DNA from: Collybiopsis luxurians FD-317 M1
Taxonomy: Eukaryota; Basidiomycota; Agaricomycetes; Agaricales; Omphalotaceae
Direction: 5' to 3'
NCBI GenBank assembly: GCA_000827265.1
Contig: KN834750.1
Coordinates: forward strand, 1,775,297-1,839,296
Length of the DNA: 64,000 bases
Shown here: piece by piece, positions 11,219-22,483 of the stretch
Position numbering within the stretch: the stretch's first letter is position 1
Layout: each line of letters begins with the position of its first letter
The notes under the pieces: model-generated
What the model was told of the DNA's origin: nothing
What the model saw: only the letters and a program-made list of their open reading frames with translations
Database searches by the model: none
Position numbers and translations under genes: made by a program

Positions 11219-11634
11219 GTGGCGGCCCGGCCCTGCTGCCCATCTCCAGCCGACACAGAACGGTTCGATCCACGGTTTGATCCTACGGAGAAATTCGTTC
11301 TGCATTGCGCTTCGACCGGATTTCTCACCACTTTATTGAACTCATTCGCCAGGAACTTTTCGGTTTTCATTTGCCTTTACTTTGACCCGGAATACAATAT
11401 GTTAGTCAGTTTCTCGCTTTACTCAGCCAATATCGTTGATTACTGTTCCAAGCTTCAGTTTCTGTAAAGTCCACTCCCTTCCGGTCGCAACCACTATTAT
11501 GCGGGTCTGCAACTTTACGGAGCGCGCACTTGAGGAATGGATATAAGAACTCACTGGGACTTGCCACCAACACCATCGTCTTCTTCCCAGTTCACTTTAG
11601 CTACTCTTCTACTCTTACACTTTACAGCATAATA
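11219..11634 (+). repeat. Duplicated upstream region of OYE copy 1
   Basis: Promoter and 5' flank shared with OYE copies 2 (26055-26443, reversed) and 3 (30774-31190, reversed). It can be read as an open frame in copies 1 and 2 (11219-11467 and 26222-26443), but copy 3 is frame-disrupted there. Conservation probably reflects recent duplication rather than coding. A TATA-like ggatataagaa lies near 11538, about 95 bp before the OYE start. Confidence 0.6.
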
Positions 11635-12978
11635 ATGGTTGCCACTCCTACCCCTTCTCAAACTGCACCCCAAGCGGCCCTTTTCTATCCTGCTCAGGTT
11701 GGAAACATGGCCCTCAAACATCGTGTCGTACTAGCTCCCCTCACTCGTAAACGTGCCAATGTGGCGCACGTCCCTCATCCGATTGTTAAAGAGCATTACG
11801 CTCAGCGAGGATCTGTTCCGGGGACCCTCCTCATCACTGAAGCTACCCTAATCACAGATCGGGCAGGCGGGTATGCTCACGTTCCAGGGATCTGGAGCGA
11901 TGAACAGATTGCAAGATGGAAAGAGGTTTGTACTCGAATCAACACTGAGATAGACATTAGATTCTCATTTCATTCCAAAATTTCTGCTATAGATCACCGA
12001 AGCAGTCCATGCCAACGGGTCCTACATCTACCTCCAACTCTGGGCCCTCGGAAGAACCGCCGTCCCAGGAGGCCCAGAAACCAAACCCGACTTTCCCTAT
12101 GATCATGTGTCCGCATCCAACATCCCAATGACTCCAGACGACCCAAAAAAGCCACGCCCTCTCACGATAGATGAGATCAAGGAGTACCCCCAGTGGTTCG
12201 CCACCGCTGCTCGAAACGCCGTCGAACGCGCTGGATTCGACGGTGTAGAGATCCATGGTGCAAATGGTTATTTGCTTGACCAGTTTTTCCAGGATGTGAG
12301 TAATGATCGCACGGATGAGTATGGAGGGAGTGTGGAGAACCGAGTGAGGTTTCCTTTGGAGGTCGTCGACGCTGTCGTAAAGGCTGTTGGCCCTGAGAGG
12401 ACAGCATTTAGGATCAGTCCGTGGAGTGCTTGGCAAGGTTGGTGTTATTTGAGCTCTCCGGGATGAGAACTGGCAACTCACGGTTTCTATTTGCAGGAAT
12501 GAGAATGAAAGATCCCAGGCCTACTTATCGGTACTTCGTACAGGAGCTCCAGAAAGCTCATCCGAAGCTTTCATACCTCCACGTCGTTGAACCTCGGATA
12601 GACGGTTACGTGGACAGGGAGGAGTTGCCGGAGTGGGAGAGCAATGACTTTATTCGTGAAGTTTGGAAACAAGAAGGAAATTCACGATGGTTCATCAGCG
12701 CGGGAGGCCACAATCGTGCAGATGCCATTCAAACGGTGGAGGAAAAGGGTGGTCTGATTGCATTCGGACGTATCTTCATTGCGAACGTGAGTGTTCCATT
12801 GATAATATTTCATATCTGTTCATTTTTTCTGACTCATCTGTTGGTACAGCCGGACCTTCCGTATCGCCTGGAGCATGATATACCTCTTAATAAAGCAGAT
12901 CGGAGTACATTCTATGTTCCTGATGGCAGCGGGCCTGAGGGATACACAGATTATCCTTTCGCCCAGAAACAAGAGTAG
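11635..12978 (+). CDS. Old Yellow Enzyme (NADPH dehydrogenase / ene-reductase), copy 1
   Basis: FMN-dependent ene-reductase of about 380 residues in four exons; introns begin near 11925, 12436 and 12787. The start at 11635 gives MVATPTPSQTAP, then LAPLTRKRAN with the FMN-tuning Thr, a GTLLITEATLI strand, and the active-site His-x-x-Asn-x-Tyr (EIHGANGYLLDQF). After that come DEYGGSVENR, a FISAGGHNRADA strand and GLIAFGRIFIANPDLP near the flavin phosphate site. All the usual OYE signature residues are present, so it should be active on activated alkenes such as enones; the natural substrate is unknown. It is the forward member of a three-copy set. It shares intron-2 sequence with copy 3 more closely than with copy 2. 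Confidence 0.92.
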
Positions 12979-12984
12979 TTTGTG

Positions 12985-13160
12985 GCCTGCAGCATACTTC
13001 CTGGACCATGCATTTGCATTTAAACAACGGAATCGATATTGTAGTATATTATGTATAATCTCACCTTACTTTCTGGACTAGAGCATGTGCAATTAAACAG
13101 TGGAATAGATATCGTAGCATATCATGTATAATATCAGCATTACTTCTTAATTACAATCAT
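12985..13160. repeat. OYE 3' flank minisatellite, copy 1 (two units)
   Basis: Two roughly 75-80 bp units in tandem, each containing a 'gatattgtagtatattatg'-like core and a 'tttaaacaacgga' or 'attaaacagtgga' block. The same units, reversed, follow OYE copy 2 (three units, about 24475-24690) and copy 3 (two units, about 29270-29410). Confidence 0.6.
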
Positions 13161-13319
13161 TTATTGGAGTATTTGGCTGGTATCGGTGAGCGCTCACTCA
13201 CTCAAAAATATCTTTCCTCGCCACCTGATAAAAAGAAAGTCAACCTCGCGTCCAGCCTGAGCGCGTACTTCATTTTCCTCTAGCAACCCCTACTAATACA
13301 TACGTACATAACAAGCTTC

Positions 13320-13402
13320 AATCTTTGAATCCATTTATCAAATCTATCTCTGCATAGTCGTAGCCAGGATGCCTCTTCTGCACAGCACGATGCCTCTTCG
13401 TT
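13320..13402 (-). pseudogene. Relic of the small secreted protein gene, C-terminal end
   Basis: On the minus strand this encodes the last 20 or so residues of the secreted protein at 23726-24284 in degenerate form: VQKRHPGYDYAEID, where the intact gene has MQKRRLAYEYAEMD. The stop codon TAG has become TTG, so the frame reads through. No signal peptide or upstream exons remain. It lies downstream of OYE copy 1 in the same convergent arrangement as the intact pair. Confidence 0.7.
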
Positions 13403-14340
13403 CAGGCGGTTCCTCAGTTTATATTTACTATGTCTCTTGCTCTCTACCCTGAAAATTGTTTTCTGTAATTTAAATATGGATTTGTTTCCCCTGCCTCCAA
13501 CGTGCCAAAGGTCCCCGCGTCTGGTGATCCGCTTCCTCGGCCTACCCTTCAGAGTGTGCCGCTGTGCATTTGCGGCATTTCAAACAGCCTAGGATCCAAC
13601 CCCTACAGTACGTTTGACATGCTCTCATCTTTATTGCATCCTTTCTCAATTTGTATCCAGCTTTGCATAGAATATTCGCAAACTTTGTCGTCCATTCCGA
13701 TACACCTGAACCTTTGCTTCAGCGCGCTGAAGTCGAGCTTGCCATTCCATGCCTTCCCATTCACATGCATAATGAGTCATATTTCAACCAAATCGTTTGC
13801 GGATCTGCGTAGCTCTCCGCCGACGTTGAGGGCCAAGCCTCATTAGATGCAGGTAGTAAGAGGTGGAGATTGCAGGTGAGGATCTTGGCACTATGGAGGA
13901 TGATGATAGTTTAATTATCTTGATATATTTGCAAATGCTAGAGCTTCCGATGTGTGTTAGCAATCGGAATGCTCCGCTGTCGTTAGCTTTTGCTTCCATA
14001 GGTTTGAGGATTTGATATCCTCTTTATACATCTGTTCTTTGATTAATGCATAATAATTCAACTTATCGGTAGAAGTAGTATTTAACGCTGTACTCTCAAA
14101 TTTACTCCCCGCACGTTTGCTAGGCTAGTAGACCGGAATTTCTGCCTCGTTTTTGCACCAATTCCAACAGTAAACTAATCTATTTTTACATCTCCTCTAT
14201 GGTACTTATAGTCATAGTGCATACAATTACCTGCTACATAGTAATGACTTTGAATATCAAAAATGTTCGAAAGACAATCTGCTTGCTATAGCTGGATAGT
14301 GGAGGTAGCTTGATAGACATGGCTATGTGGTAATGACATT
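13403..14340. repeat. Duplicated non-coding flank, inverted relative to 26460-26947 and 28633-29050
   Basis: About 13403-13830 is the reverse complement of about 28640-29040, and about 13840-14250 is the reverse complement of about 26500-26947. In this copy the two halves are contiguous around 13830-13845; in the other copy 1.7 kb lies between them. No gene is supported. Open frames at 13502-13846 and 13784-13999 lack protein-like features. Confidence 0.6.
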
Positions 14341-14800
14341 TAAGCTGCTAGATCCCTCGGCAGCCAGATAGCTGAGCTCGGCGATACCTTGCAAAAGATG
14401 TGGACGATGGGACCGGTGTTTGGAAGCTCGACGATATCTCTAGTTTTCGGGATGATACCGGCGACGACCCATAAGATCTTGATCTCGATGCTCAGATTCG
14501 TATGTTGCTCAACACCTTGATTCTCTATCATCAAATTTCTCCTCTTCTATCCTCAGATCTGCCGAAAATGGACACAGTTCTGCCACCTCCCAGTCCGATC
14601 AGGATGGACGTGAAGCTTCATCACGCTCTTCGGTGCGTTTTGAGCTCTACTATTTTCGATGCGGATGGGGCGATAGAGGATGCTCGAGACCGACTCGGAG
14701 ATGGCAGGTCATTGTAACTGTGGAAACTTTCGAATTGGAGACTTATGCTGATATCTAACCCTGTTCTGTATGAAACAATGTTATGGTAGTATTTATTTAA
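14341..14800 (+). pseudogene. Relic of SRE1 3' end
   Basis: Degenerate copy of 9985-10480, the last 130 codons of SRE1 and its 3' flank. Shared landmarks include the AARSLG..MAELGDTLQKMW region (frame-shifted here), the SPIRKDVKLH-type region (here PIRMDVKLHHALR) and the terminal RSL-stop. Frameshifts near 14415 and 14540 and a deletion before the terminal GRSL destroy the frame. It is followed directly by the end of a sedolisin gene, repeating the SRE1-sedolisin order at 10397-11040. Confidence 0.85.
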
Positions 14801-14972
14801 TCATTCTAGTTTGGTCTCTTTATACCTCGTACATATTCAGTACTTCATATGTGTGTGGACAGTTTGATTCTCATTCTGACAGGAATTTCTTATTGGTAGT
14901 ACATACATATAGTGTGATAGTTGCTTTTCCATTCGAAAACAAGAAATATGAATTTCGATTCCCTTCTCAGAA

Positions 14973-17292
14973 TTACAATCCAACGAGTGTCCGGAGGTTG
15001 GCATAGTTGGGAGTACCGAGACCTGTAACTGGGTCCCCTGCAAGGAAGTGTCAGCAAATATAATGGCAGTATTACTCGAGAGAACAACCCACATCCAGCT
15101 CCAGCAAGGAAACCGTTAGTTCCACCTAGATAATACGTGAAAAAATTTTCATTCAAAGCGGCCTTCGCAGTTAATAATAAAACTTACATCCGGGGTTGTC
15201 TCCAGTGGTGATATCGTTCAAAGCACCTGGGTTAGCATACAAGCTGGAAGGAAATAAATCCGACGCACAAGGTCAGTAGAAAGATGGAAACCTACAGGGG
15301 GTTCAAGAAGCCTAGCAAACTCTTTCCGGCAGCAATGAGTTCATCGTTGATCAGAGCGATCATACTCGCGAAGATTGGAGAAGACGCGGAGGTTCCATCA
15401 ACAAGAAATTCTTGTCCTCCATTGAAAACAACAAGGTGTTGACCTATTGCAGCGACATCCGGGAAAGCACGACCGTTCGGGTTGAATTTTCCAGCGTTGG
15501 TGCTACCGAGGGTAGTAAGATAATTTGTTACATCATTATTCTGATACGACGGCCTGGGAAATATATTGGAGAATCCTCCACTGGACAATGAGGCAGCGGT
15601 CTCGGCTGAGACCTGTGTAGTTGCTCCCACTAAAAGATGCTAAGATTAGAACTCAATCGATTGTTGAGAAAAAGGAAGGTTACCAGAAGTGACATACGGG
15701 CAACTTGAAGGGAAAGTTGGGACAAAGTTTGTGCAGCTCTGATTTTGACTTCCACTGACCCCACCATCACCAGATGAGAACAGGACAGAGATTCCACGAG
15801 TCCCTGCGAGCATATAATTGTTGCAAAGTACGCTGAAAGGAGTCTAACGTTAGCAACAGGCTGACACTACCCCCAGAATCGAACCGTCTTACTTGGCTAA
15901 AGCACTGGTGATGTCGTTCTCATTGAATCCGTAACTGTGTAGGAAACAAGATAATCAGTAAGATGGTCATCGGGCCTGGACAGATGACGTTAATAACCTG
16001 GTAGTGAGAACCTATCAAGTATGGAGTTTGAGTCAACGAAGTCCTGTTGAGTCTACATGAAACCTACATGAGGAGGGGAATCCTGTTGGTTGATAGAGTC
16101 GATGAGATCAAGAAATGCAATGCTATCGTTCCTGCCAACACTGATGAATGTCACAGGAACTCCAGTAGCCACACCGACAGTATATTGGATGTCAAGGTTC
16201 TAATATTTCATCGGCGTTCAATTAGGCTTCCGAATAATACTGAGATAGCCTAGTGGCCCCCACTTACAGCCTCAATGCCAGCATTTCCTGGGCCCTAAGT
16301 CTCCCATTAGACTGACCATATGACGGCATTGCAACAAGCAGTTTACCTGAGGATTGCTTCCGCCATCAAGGGTTTGCAAAGTGAAAGTAGTGGTAGAAGG
16401 AATGTCAGTTCTAAAATTTTCCAAGAAAAGCTCCAGATCTGCAGTCTGAGAAGATATCAGAAAAAAATTAACGTGCTGAAATGTATCTTACCTGAGCCCA
16501 TTCATTAAGGAAGCCAGGAACAGCCAGTACATTGGAAGTTTGATTGGCCTTGGCGGTCGGGATTCCATACAATTCTTGTAAACAGGTAGGAGTCACCTCT
16601 GTGTCACACGAAGGATCTGGCGCTCGTGCAGTGTTGTTTGACGGAGTAGGCACGGGAATCTGGAATATAGGCAATTGAATGTTCCTCACGAAGTCCGTGC
16701 TGGGGTAAACCACGTCGATGTTATCCTTTAAGTCGGCGGGGATGGAGTAGGCCAAAGTTCTAGTTAACTGCGTAGAACCTCCAATTTCGGTATAGTCCTG
16801 GTAGTCAGCGTCTAAGAGTGAATTTGCAGCTGAGATAGGGACAGTGAACGCAAGCCGGTTGCCGAAAGCTCCAGTAGTGGTGATGTCCTTGATTCCGTTT
16901 TGGTTGAGCCAAGCTGTAACGGCGGCAACGGTATCAGGTTTAGGACTTGCAAAGGCTTTGGTCTAGAGACAAAGCGATTAACGCGCTCTCTGGATAAGCA
17001 ACACAAAATTACATACTTCTTCGTAACTCAAGTATTGGCCATACGAAGGAGAAGTAGGATCCGAAACCTCCTGCAGTGTCTGTTTCAAACCAGCCATGTT
17101 CTGAGCAGTAAGTGCAATGATGAGGTTAATAGGTGTATCAGGGTCGGGAGTACCAGAGCTGGTAAAGTATGGTGGAAGGGTACGCGACTCGTGTACAGCC
17201 ATTGCACGGCGGCTGGGGACACCAGCGGCCATGGATGGATGGCAGACTGAGGATATAAAAGCGACATAAGACAAAGCTGTGAGGCGAACCAT
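14973..17292 (-). CDS. Sedolisin (S53) tripeptidyl peptidase, secreted, copy 1
   Basis: Secreted serine-carboxyl peptidase made as a pro-enzyme. It starts at 17292 with a hydrophobic signal peptide (MVRLTALSYVAFISS..AAG), followed by the pro-kumamolisin domain (ESRTLPPYF, then SYGQYLSYEE). Later exons give DLYGIPTAKANQ at mature-domain entry, the catalytic Glu/Asp pair split by an intron (AGIEA|NLDIQYT), GVATGVPVTFISVG, and the catalytic Ser in VDGTSASSP. The last exons supply the calcium-site sequence GWDPVTGLGTP and the stop at 14973. Where most family members, including copy 2, have GTSCASP, this copy has GTSASSP. About 600 residues with many short introns. It works at acidic pH outside the cell and removes N-terminal tripeptides. 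It is the tandem paralogue of 18158-20464. Confidence 0.88.
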
Positions 17293-18157
17293 AATGCTGG
17301 AGGTGAGCAGATGGAGGAGGCCACGACGAGATCTAGCCAACCTTCACATAGCTTTTATACTGAGAAATTGTTTCATTCGGAAGTCAGAATGGATTAGCAG
17401 TTACACTCCAAGTCTTCATATTAAATGCCATTACGTCCTTAGTAAAATTTGTCAATTTTGGCCGTTACAAGCACAGATCTGGAAAATTTATGAAGATGAA
17501 AGTATCGTGTATTTCGCGGTATCGCTGATGTGTGAACCGAGAACAATCAAGTTTTTGAATTGAATTGGATCGTCGAGTTTTCGCTTCTGCCGTGGAAATT
17601 CAGTAAAAAGAATCTATATGCTTCAGATTGGGCCAGTATAGGTACGCAAAAGCGATGTTCTCGAATTCAGGATTGTGGAAGTTTATAGGCTTCTGAGTCG
17701 ATGGCACTGAAAGGTGAGAAGAAGTTCAAGTCCTTTGCCGCGACTGAAGTGTCAATCATAATTCTGCCGAAAATTTGAAGTGCCAAGGAGCGAAGCGAAG
17801 AGCCTTTTGAGATCACAATTCATGCTTATATGCTTAGCAGGATCAACTCATGTCTAACTGGCCCATATGTAGCTTGATCCCATTTCTTTTCTCTTTTTGT
17901 GCATTTCATCGCAGGACTGACAGAGCATCATCAATTTAGCTCAGCCCCAGCCCACCTCCTGCTAGTCCGATTCAGAATGGCCGTCCTTTTGAAGTTAATT
18001 ATGCACTTTCGGTCCTTTCGAGTACTACATGCTGTTTTCGGTACCACTAGCAACAGCGTGATAGATTGGCATTTCATTATTTTATTGTGTAGTACATATG
18101 CATATCTGATGTAACAATTGTCGTTCCACACGATTACAAATTTTACCTGATGTTTCG
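17293..18157. other. Intergenic region between the two sedolisin genes
   Basis: About 865 bp between tandem same-strand genes. It holds the promoter of copy 1 and the 3' flank of copy 2. I see no gene. The short open frames have no recognisable features. Confidence 0.5.
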
Positions 18158-20464
18158 TTATACTCCAGCAGCAGCGAGAAGGCTGGCGAAGTTGGGTGTA
18201 CCGAGACCTGTTACAGGGTCCCCTGAAAGGAAACGTCAGTGTGAGAGAAGTATACAGTCCCATGCAAAGGGACTTACATCCAGCTCGGGCTGGGAAACCA
18301 TTGGTTCCACCTAAAGAATACACAGACTGATTTCAGTAAACACACCTCTGACATTCAAGGACACTTACATCCGGGGTTGTCTCCAGTGGTAATGTCGAAG
18401 AGTGCACTTGGGTTGGCATACAAGCTGAAAGCAAATGAGTATGGTAAAAACACATAGGAGAATGGAGACATACAAGGGGTTCAAGAAACCTAGGGGGCTC
18501 TTTCCAGCCGCGACGAGTCTGTCATTGATCAAAGCAATCACACTTGCAAAGATCGGGGAAGCGCAAGAAGTTCCTGCAACAAGCTCTGCTTCTCCTCCAT
18601 TGACGATCTCGACGTTTTCACCTTGAGCTGCGACATCCGGGAAGGCACGACCTGTGCTGGTGAATTTTCCAGAGTTGGTGCTACCGAGAGCAGAGAGGTA
18701 AGTGGATACGGCGGAGCTCTGGTACGATGGTCGAGCAAAGATTGCAGAGAATCCACCGCTGGAGAAGGAAGCAGAGGTTTCTGTGACCCCGGTAGTCGCG
18801 CCAACTGGAATGATACGATCAGAAATCAATCGGATATTATTAGAAGTTATTCATTTACCGGAAGTCAAGAACGGGCAGCCTGAAGGGAAGGTTGGAATGA
18901 AGGTCGTGCAGCTCTGGCTTTGGCTTCCGCTGACTCCGCCATCACCTGAAGCGAACAGGATAGAAATTCCACGCGTTCCAGCTGCCATGTAAGCATTGCA
19001 AAGTTGGCTAGGACTTTTTGTGAGCACTAAAACGATGGTTTATTAAAGAATTCATACTTGGCCAAAGTACTAGTAAGATCTGGTTCATCGAATCCGTAAC
19101 TAAAATAAAATCAGTAAGACTGGGAAGGGTTTGACCTTGGATGTATGCACTAACCTGGTGGTGAGAACCTATCATCGTGATCGTTCGGTTAGCGAAATAC
19201 TTTCGGTATGCGCACATAAGATTAACTTACGTGAGGAGGAGCAGACTGAGCATTGAGATTGTTCAAAATGTCGAGGAATCCATCGACGCCGTCCGCATTG
19301 TTCTCTCCTACACTAATGAAAGTCACGGGAACTCCAGTTGCGACACCAATGGTATATTGAACGTCGAGATTCTGACAATTATCCTGCACTTAATCCAGAG
19401 TCCGAATAAGGTAAAAGTAGGCTTACAGCCTCAATGCCGGCATCCCTTGCGCTCTGAGTTTTCGTTAGATTGTTAAAAATAATGTCGCAAGCCATCATAC
19501 CTGAGGATCGCTTCCGCCATCAAGATCTTGCACTGTGAAAGTCGTGGAAGATGAGATATCAGGTCTAAGACTGGTCAAGAAACTTTTCAAATCCGCGGTC
19601 TGTGAGGCCATTTGAGAAAATGCGATACGAAAAGTTGATTATATGCTATCTCACCTGGGGCCATTGATCAATGAAGCCGGAAACGCCCAACTTGTTGGAC
19701 GTTTGAGTAGCCTTGGTGGTTGGGATTCCGTACAAGTCCTGCAGACATGTAGGAGTAACCACGGTGTTGCACGAAGAAGGGGCGCCGAGTGCTCGTGCAG
19801 TGTTATTTGACGGAGCAGGCACAGGAACATGGAATTTTGGTACTTGGAGGTTCCTCACGAAGTCCGTGCTAGGGTGGACCAAGTTGATGTGATCCTTCAA
19901 GTCAACGGGAATAGAGTAGGCCAAGGTCCTGGTCAACTGCGTAGGACCTGCGATCTCACTGAATTGCTGATAATCGGCGTCGAAAAGTGAGTTGGCAGTT
20001 GAGATAGGAACAGTGAACGCAAGCCAGTCATCGAAAGCTCCGACGGTGGTGATGTTGGTTATCCCGTTCTCGTTAAGCCAAGTCGTTACAGCCGTAACGG
20101 TATCAGGTGTAGGACCTGCAAAAGCTTTGGTCTAGAAGGGAAGCGATTAATATGCGTTCTGGGTTAGGCCATAGGGACGAGAGATACGTACTTGCTCGAA
20201 ACTCAAATGCTGGCCGTACAAAGACGAAGTAGGTTCCGAGACGTCGTACAGTTTTTGTTCCAAACCGGCCATGTCTTTGGCGGTAAGCGCGATCTTAAGG
20301 TTAATGGGTGTATCAGGGTTGGGGGTACCGGAATTTGCAAAGTGAGCTGGAAGAGTACGCGACTCGTGCACGGTCATTGTACGGCGAGTCGGGATACCGG
20401 CCGCCATGGACGGTCGGAGCGATGAAAGGAGTGCGACATAAGACAGAACTGTGAAGCGAACCAT
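18158..20464 (-). CDS. Sedolisin (S53) tripeptidyl peptidase, secreted, copy 2
   Basis: Same architecture as the neighbour: signal peptide (MVRFTVLSYVALLSSL), pro-domain (ESRTLPAHF .. LYGQHLSFEQ), TKAFAGPTPDTV, DLYGIPTTKATQ, catalytic Glu/Asp across an intron (GIEA|NLDVQYT), GVATGVPVTFISVG, catalytic Ser in VAGTSCASP, and the calcium-site GWDPVTGLGTPNF before LLAAAGV-stop at 18158. Exons join in frame at the sites checked. A GAPSSCNT variant segment differs from copy 1. Both copies keep all catalytic residues that can be seen, so both are probably active. Confidence 0.9.
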
Positions 20465-21661
20465 GATGCTGGATGTGAGCGGATCGGGGTGGCTACTAAG
20501 AAGTCGAGCAAGCCTGCAGCCAACCTTTATACTGGGAGGTTGATTTATCGGAGTTTTATGGATACAAGCCTTTGAGCGATAACACCCATATTTCTTGATG
20601 GTATTATTGGGTTCCTGGTAGAGTGTGCTGGCGACGTCAGAAGCGCGGAAAGACCATAAGGTTAACTATCGGAGGGAAGCAAGCAAGATATGGAATCGAT
20701 AATGCATTTGGCAAACGAAAGGGCAGCACAGGAGAGCTCATACCTATCCGAAGCTCCAACCAGGAACATCCAGGCGGACAAATACTGTTTACCATCGTAT
20801 GGTGACGAGTTATCATGCTGTAAAGCATGAAAGATAGCATGCATATGTGAAAAACAATCCATTCTTTGTGCAGTCCTCGTCCCACGAGTCTGTGAATTCT
20901 GGATCTTTTTGTGGAATGGAGAGATATCGGATAATGCTTTGTACAACGCTGAGCAATACAACGACACATTTGCATTGCGGTGCTGCTGAATCCTATTCTC
21001 CGCCAAGCCGGCAATTTGATCCTTGCATCTAGTCAGTTCGCTCTAAGCCTCGTCATTGAGCTCACGCGCCTGAATCTTTAGCATGGCACCTATTACTAAG
21101 CGGTTACAGCTCTTTCTCGAGAGGCACAGGATAAGGTCGGAACTCCTACCCTTTGCCTGATGATAGAAGACTTTTTGTAATAAATAGAAAGATGCTTCGC
21201 TGGCAAAACATGAGAAGCTACATGCCAAGATTGTTAACTGTTAACTTTATTGGAACAAGCGCCGTACTTCCGAGACGAATTCAGAAGCCTGACTCGGTAA
21301 ATCTCCGATATCAACATATCGCGGAGCGATATGTCCGAACGATAAGAGACCAGCTCCTGCCGCGACGAGCAGCCAAAGATCAACCTACCCGTGATAATCG
21401 ATCAGCATGGACGACTGAAAGCTCAATCACGCACTTGTTTTGCTCAAAAAATCACAATACTGTATTGCAAGCGAAAACCATTGATAATTCCTGCACTATC
21501 CGGCAAGATGAGGAGAAAGATAAAACAAATCATTGTACAGAACGCCAGCTGGCTTGGCCGCCTAGAGTCCACTCAATACGGTCGATAATGCCGAGAATTC
21601 CCCTCACGCGCCTTCCTGGGTGATTCGTTTTCTTTCTCCACAGCGTCTGGTAACTGGTAAG
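20465..21661. other. Intergenic region without a supported gene
   Basis: Promoter of sedolisin copy 2, then about 1 kb with overlapping open frames on both strands (20637-21014 minus, 21153-21623 plus) that have no recognisable motif, no clear intron pattern and no paralogue in the window. I do not call a gene. Confidence 0.45.
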
Positions 21662-22483
21662 CTAATCAGTACGTGGCAAAATCACGACTGAACACGATGG
21701 GCATACCTCCCTCAGACTACGCTTACAAAACCAGTCCTCTATCGCTGCTTTGCCCTTGGGATCCTGAACGATCTTATCTAGCAGCTCATCCAACCTCTTG
21801 TCCATCTTAGAATACAGTTTTCCACGAAAATGTGCGCTCTTTGGATTCCTCACGTCTACAAGTTCCATTAAGAACTCGACCGGATTGATTCTTCCTTGGC
21901 GAAGTATGTTCAACGAGGTCTCTATACGATCTGAGCGAGTCATGCCGCGCGAAGAGGATAATTTAGCGTTAGGAGTGTAAGATGTTACAGATTCGTCATG
22001 TACGGTCGAGCTGCCATCGATAAGAGGTGATGATTGAGTGGTGAAGATTTGATTGTGCTCGAGAGGGTTATTGCGGGGTTGAGGGTCAAGAGCGATTTGA
22101 TAGTCTTCTGCAATTAGAGTCTCCATGGGAAAAGTAAGAAATCCGAAAGGAGCTGGTTGCGTGGATATCTCTGGTATCGGCTGTAGGAACGTAGGCTGGG
22201 TAGAAAGCAGAAGCGGCGAAACGGTATCTTGGAAAAGCGAGATCTCCGGGTTCTCAGAAGAGGGCTCAAAAGGATTAGAATGTTCTTCTCCAGTAGTATC
22301 TAGAACTAGCGAGTCGTCGCCTGGAGTATCCAGATCATCATCGTCGTGGTCGATTTTTTCGGCCTGTTGTTCTGCAGTCCATACAGAAAACAACGGGCTA
22401 TTTCTAGAATCGATAGAGTTGGACAAGGAGGGAGAAGCCAATTCGTGCTTGTAGTCAGGTATTCGCCAGTCATGCTGCGACAT
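21662..22483 (-). CDS. DUF6589-like protein, N-terminal part (possibly truncated)
   Basis: A 273-codon open frame from ATG 22483. Residues 1 to about 170 are low-complexity and acidic (a DDDDLD run). Residues about 175-260 look like the conserved N-terminal helical block of the large DUF6589 proteins abundant in mushroom genomes: RIETSLNILRQGRINPVEFLMEL, then FRGKLYSK, LDELLDKI and DPKGKAAIEDW. Full-length family members run to many hundreds of residues. After the last coding block a GTATGC donor follows LREV, but no downstream exon with the DUF6589 core is visible before 20465, so this is probably a truncated remnant or a short derivative. Family assignment is from pattern memory only. Confidence 0.5.
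   Translation of the reverse strand: MSQHDWRIPDYKHELASPSLSNSIDSRNSPLFSVWTAEQQAEKIDHDDDDLDTPGDDSLVLDTTGEEHSNPFEPSSENPEISLFQDTVSPLLLSTQPTFLQPIPEISTQPAPFGFLTFPMETLIAEDYQIALDPQPRNNPLEHNQIFTTQSSPLIDGSSTVHDESVTSYTPNAKLSSSRGMTRSDRIETSLNILRQGRINPVEFLMELVDVRNPKSAHFRGKLYSKMDKRLDELLDKIVQDPKGKAAIEDWFCKRSLREVCPSCSVVILPRTD

Noticed and set aside
11219..11467. Possible small gene in the OYE upstream repeat
   Set aside because: It is open in copies 1 and 2 only. Copy 3 has indels that break it, so it looks like conserved promoter sequence rather than coding.
20637..21623. Overlapping open frames on both strands taken as a hypothetical gene
   Set aside because: No motif, no consistent exon structure and no paralogue; likely chance frames in spacer.
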